NCBI RefSeq assembly: GCF_900100495.1
Contig: NZ_FNCT01000018.1
Span: forward strand, 1 to 64,000
Length of the DNA stretch: 64,000 nt
Origin: Pseudomonas benzenivorans
Lineage (GTDB): Bacteria; Pseudomonadota; Gammaproteobacteria; Pseudomonadales; Pseudomonadaceae
Reading direction: 5' to 3'
The translations under genes and the position numbers were made by a program. This document shows, in pieces, positions 62,986 through 64,000 of the stretch; position 1 is the stretch's first letter, and the number at the start of each line of letters is the position of its first letter. The notes under the pieces were generated by a model. The model searched no databases. It was not told the origin of the DNA and was given only the letters and a program-made list of their open reading frames with translations.

Positions 62986-64000
62986 GTGGCCATTTTTCGT
63001 ATCAATCCCGCCTGCCTGTCGCTTTTGAGCCTATGCGTTGCTCAGACCATCCATGCGCAGCCGAAAACGCCGCTAGAAATACCGAGCGCCACTGTGACCA
63101 GCACGCAGGAGCAGAGCAGCTACAAGCCGGCCAGCAGCAAGAGCGCCCTGAAGATCGATGCGCCGCTGCGCGATATCCCGCAGTCGGTCAGCGTGATTCC
63201 GCAGAGCCTGATCAAGGATCAGGGCGCGCAGTCGATGGAGGACGTGCTGAAGAATGTCCCCGGCGTCGGCTTGTCCAACGGCGACGGGCAACGCGACCAG
63301 GTCACCATCCGCGGCTTCAGCGCCATCGGTGACCAGTACATCGACGGGATTCGCGACGATGCGCTGTACTTCCGCGACCTCTCGAATATCGAGCAAGTCG
63401 AGGTGATCAAGGGGCCGGCCGCCGTGCTCTATGGCCGCGGTTCCTCCGGCGGCCTGATCAACAGCGTGACCAAGAAACCGAGCTTCGACCCGAAACAGGA
63501 GATCGGCGTCAGCTTCGACTCCGAGGGCAAGAAGCGCACCCAGTTCGATGCCGGCTGGGCCGATCGGCAGCAGGGCGACAAGGCCTTGCGCGTGACCGGC
63601 GCCTTCGAGGACAGCGACACCTTCCGCGACGACGGCTACACCGAGCGCAAGGCCATAGCACCCTCGGCGTTCTTCAAGCTGTCCGACGATCTCGAGCTGA
63701 ACCTGGGCGCCTCCTACCTGTACGACAAGCGCCTGATCGACTTCGGCATCCCCGCCCTGGATGGCCGCCCGGTCAAGGTCGACCGCGACAAGCGCTTCGG
63801 TTCGGCCGACCCGGACGACGACTACACCCGCAGCGAGGTGTACTCCTTCACCGCCGGTATCGACTATCGCCTCAACGACGCCTGGACCCTGTCCAACACC
63901 AGCCGCTACTACCACTACGACCTCGACCGCAACAACACCCTGGCCGACTCCAGCCCGACCCGTTTCGTCACCGCCGCCAATGGCGAGCTGCTGGTCAAGC
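62986..64000 (+). CDS. TonB-dependent siderophore receptor, PiuA/Fiu-like (cut by right edge)
   Basis: The first 338 codons of an outer-membrane receptor. A signal peptide ends near QTIHAQ (about residue 27). A TonB-box-like region follows, then the plug with LRDIPQSVSVIPQSLIKDQG, NVPGVGLSNGDGQRDQVTIRGF and VEVIKGPAAVLYGRGSSGGLIN. The first barrel strands lie beyond about residue 160. No stop occurs before the edge. GTG at 62986 is chosen because GGGGAG lies 7 nt upstream; an in-frame ATG at 62971 lacks a Shine-Dalgarno. Synteny suggests PiuA, a catechol siderophore receptor. Confidence 0.9.
   Translation, partial: MAIFRINPACLSLLSLCVAQTIHAQPKTPLEIPSATVTSTQEQSSYKPASSKSALKIDAPLRDIPQSVSVIPQSLIKDQGAQSMEDVLKNVPGVGLSNGDGQRDQVTIRGFSAIGDQYIDGIRDDALYFRDLSNIEQVEVIKGPAAVLYGRGSSGGLINSVTKKPSFDPKQEIGVSFDSEGKKRTQFDAGWADRQQGDKALRVTGAFEDSDTFRDDGYTERKAIAPSAFFKLSDDLELNLGASYLYDKRLIDFGIPALDGRPVKVDRDKRFGSADPDDDYTRSEVYSFTAGIDYRLNDAWTLSNTSRYYHYDLDRNNTLADSSPTRFVTAANGELLVK

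Overview
The window is GC-rich chromosomal DNA from a Pseudomonas-type gammaproteobacterium. Gene content and order follow, from memory, the P. aeruginosa PAO1 stretch around PA4438 to PA4514: zapE-trpS, cysDN, algW, the his/murA/mla block, kds/lpt/rpoN/pts, pmbA/tldD, rng/mre, gat, rox, dpp and piu. Intergenic DNA carries several families of short palindromic repeats of the kind common in pseudomonads. The species cannot be fixed from sequence reading alone. Almost everything is conserved housekeeping DNA. I see no CRISPR array, prophage, toxin-antitoxin pair, rRNA or tRNA, and no clearly novel multigene system.

Layout. 1-350: the tail of an IS4-family transposase. 404-8155: zapE, trpS, an alpha/beta hydrolase, zapG, the sulfate-activation genes cysNC and cysD, and a NIF3-family gene. 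8264-11136: the periplasmic protease gene algW, then a small metal-uptake island. The island has a strong Zur-like operator, a TonB-dependent receptor gutted by an internal deletion, and an intact DUF4198 periplasmic protein. 11296-19210 (minus strand): hisC-hisD-hisG-murA-ibaG-mlaBCDEF, covering histidine synthesis, peptidoglycan precursor synthesis and outer-membrane lipid transport. 19457-26564 (plus strand): kdsD-kdsC-lptC-lptA-lptB-rpoN-hpf-ptsN-rapZ-ptsO, covering Kdo synthesis, LPS export, sigma-54 and the nitrogen PTS.

26699-39843: pmbA and tldD flanking darP, a nitrilase-family gene, yhdP, rng, maf and mreD-mreC-mreB. An intrinsic terminator lies between mreB and mreC, and mreC may lack a standard start codon for its full N-terminus. 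40070-43359: gatCAB. 43423-46501: an RlpA-like lipoprotein, a CaCA antiporter, a carboxymuconolactone-decarboxylase-family protein and an AEC transporter. 46729-48814: the redox two-component pair roxR/roxS, split by a palindromic repeat and a 164-bp MITE-like element. 49047-60139: a SIMPL protein, two tandem dipeptide-binding proteins, dppBCDF and the convergent 5-oxoprolinase genes pxpABC. 60231-64000: a PepSY/flavodoxin/reductase fusion divergent from a TonB-dependent siderophore receptor (cut by the right edge), with two Fur-box-like sites between them.

The points most worth a second look are the Zur-like site in front of a broken receptor, the mreC start and the mreB/mreC terminator, the MITE-like insertion between roxR and roxS, and repeat elements that supply the stop codons of hisC, murA and the second dipeptide-binding protein.
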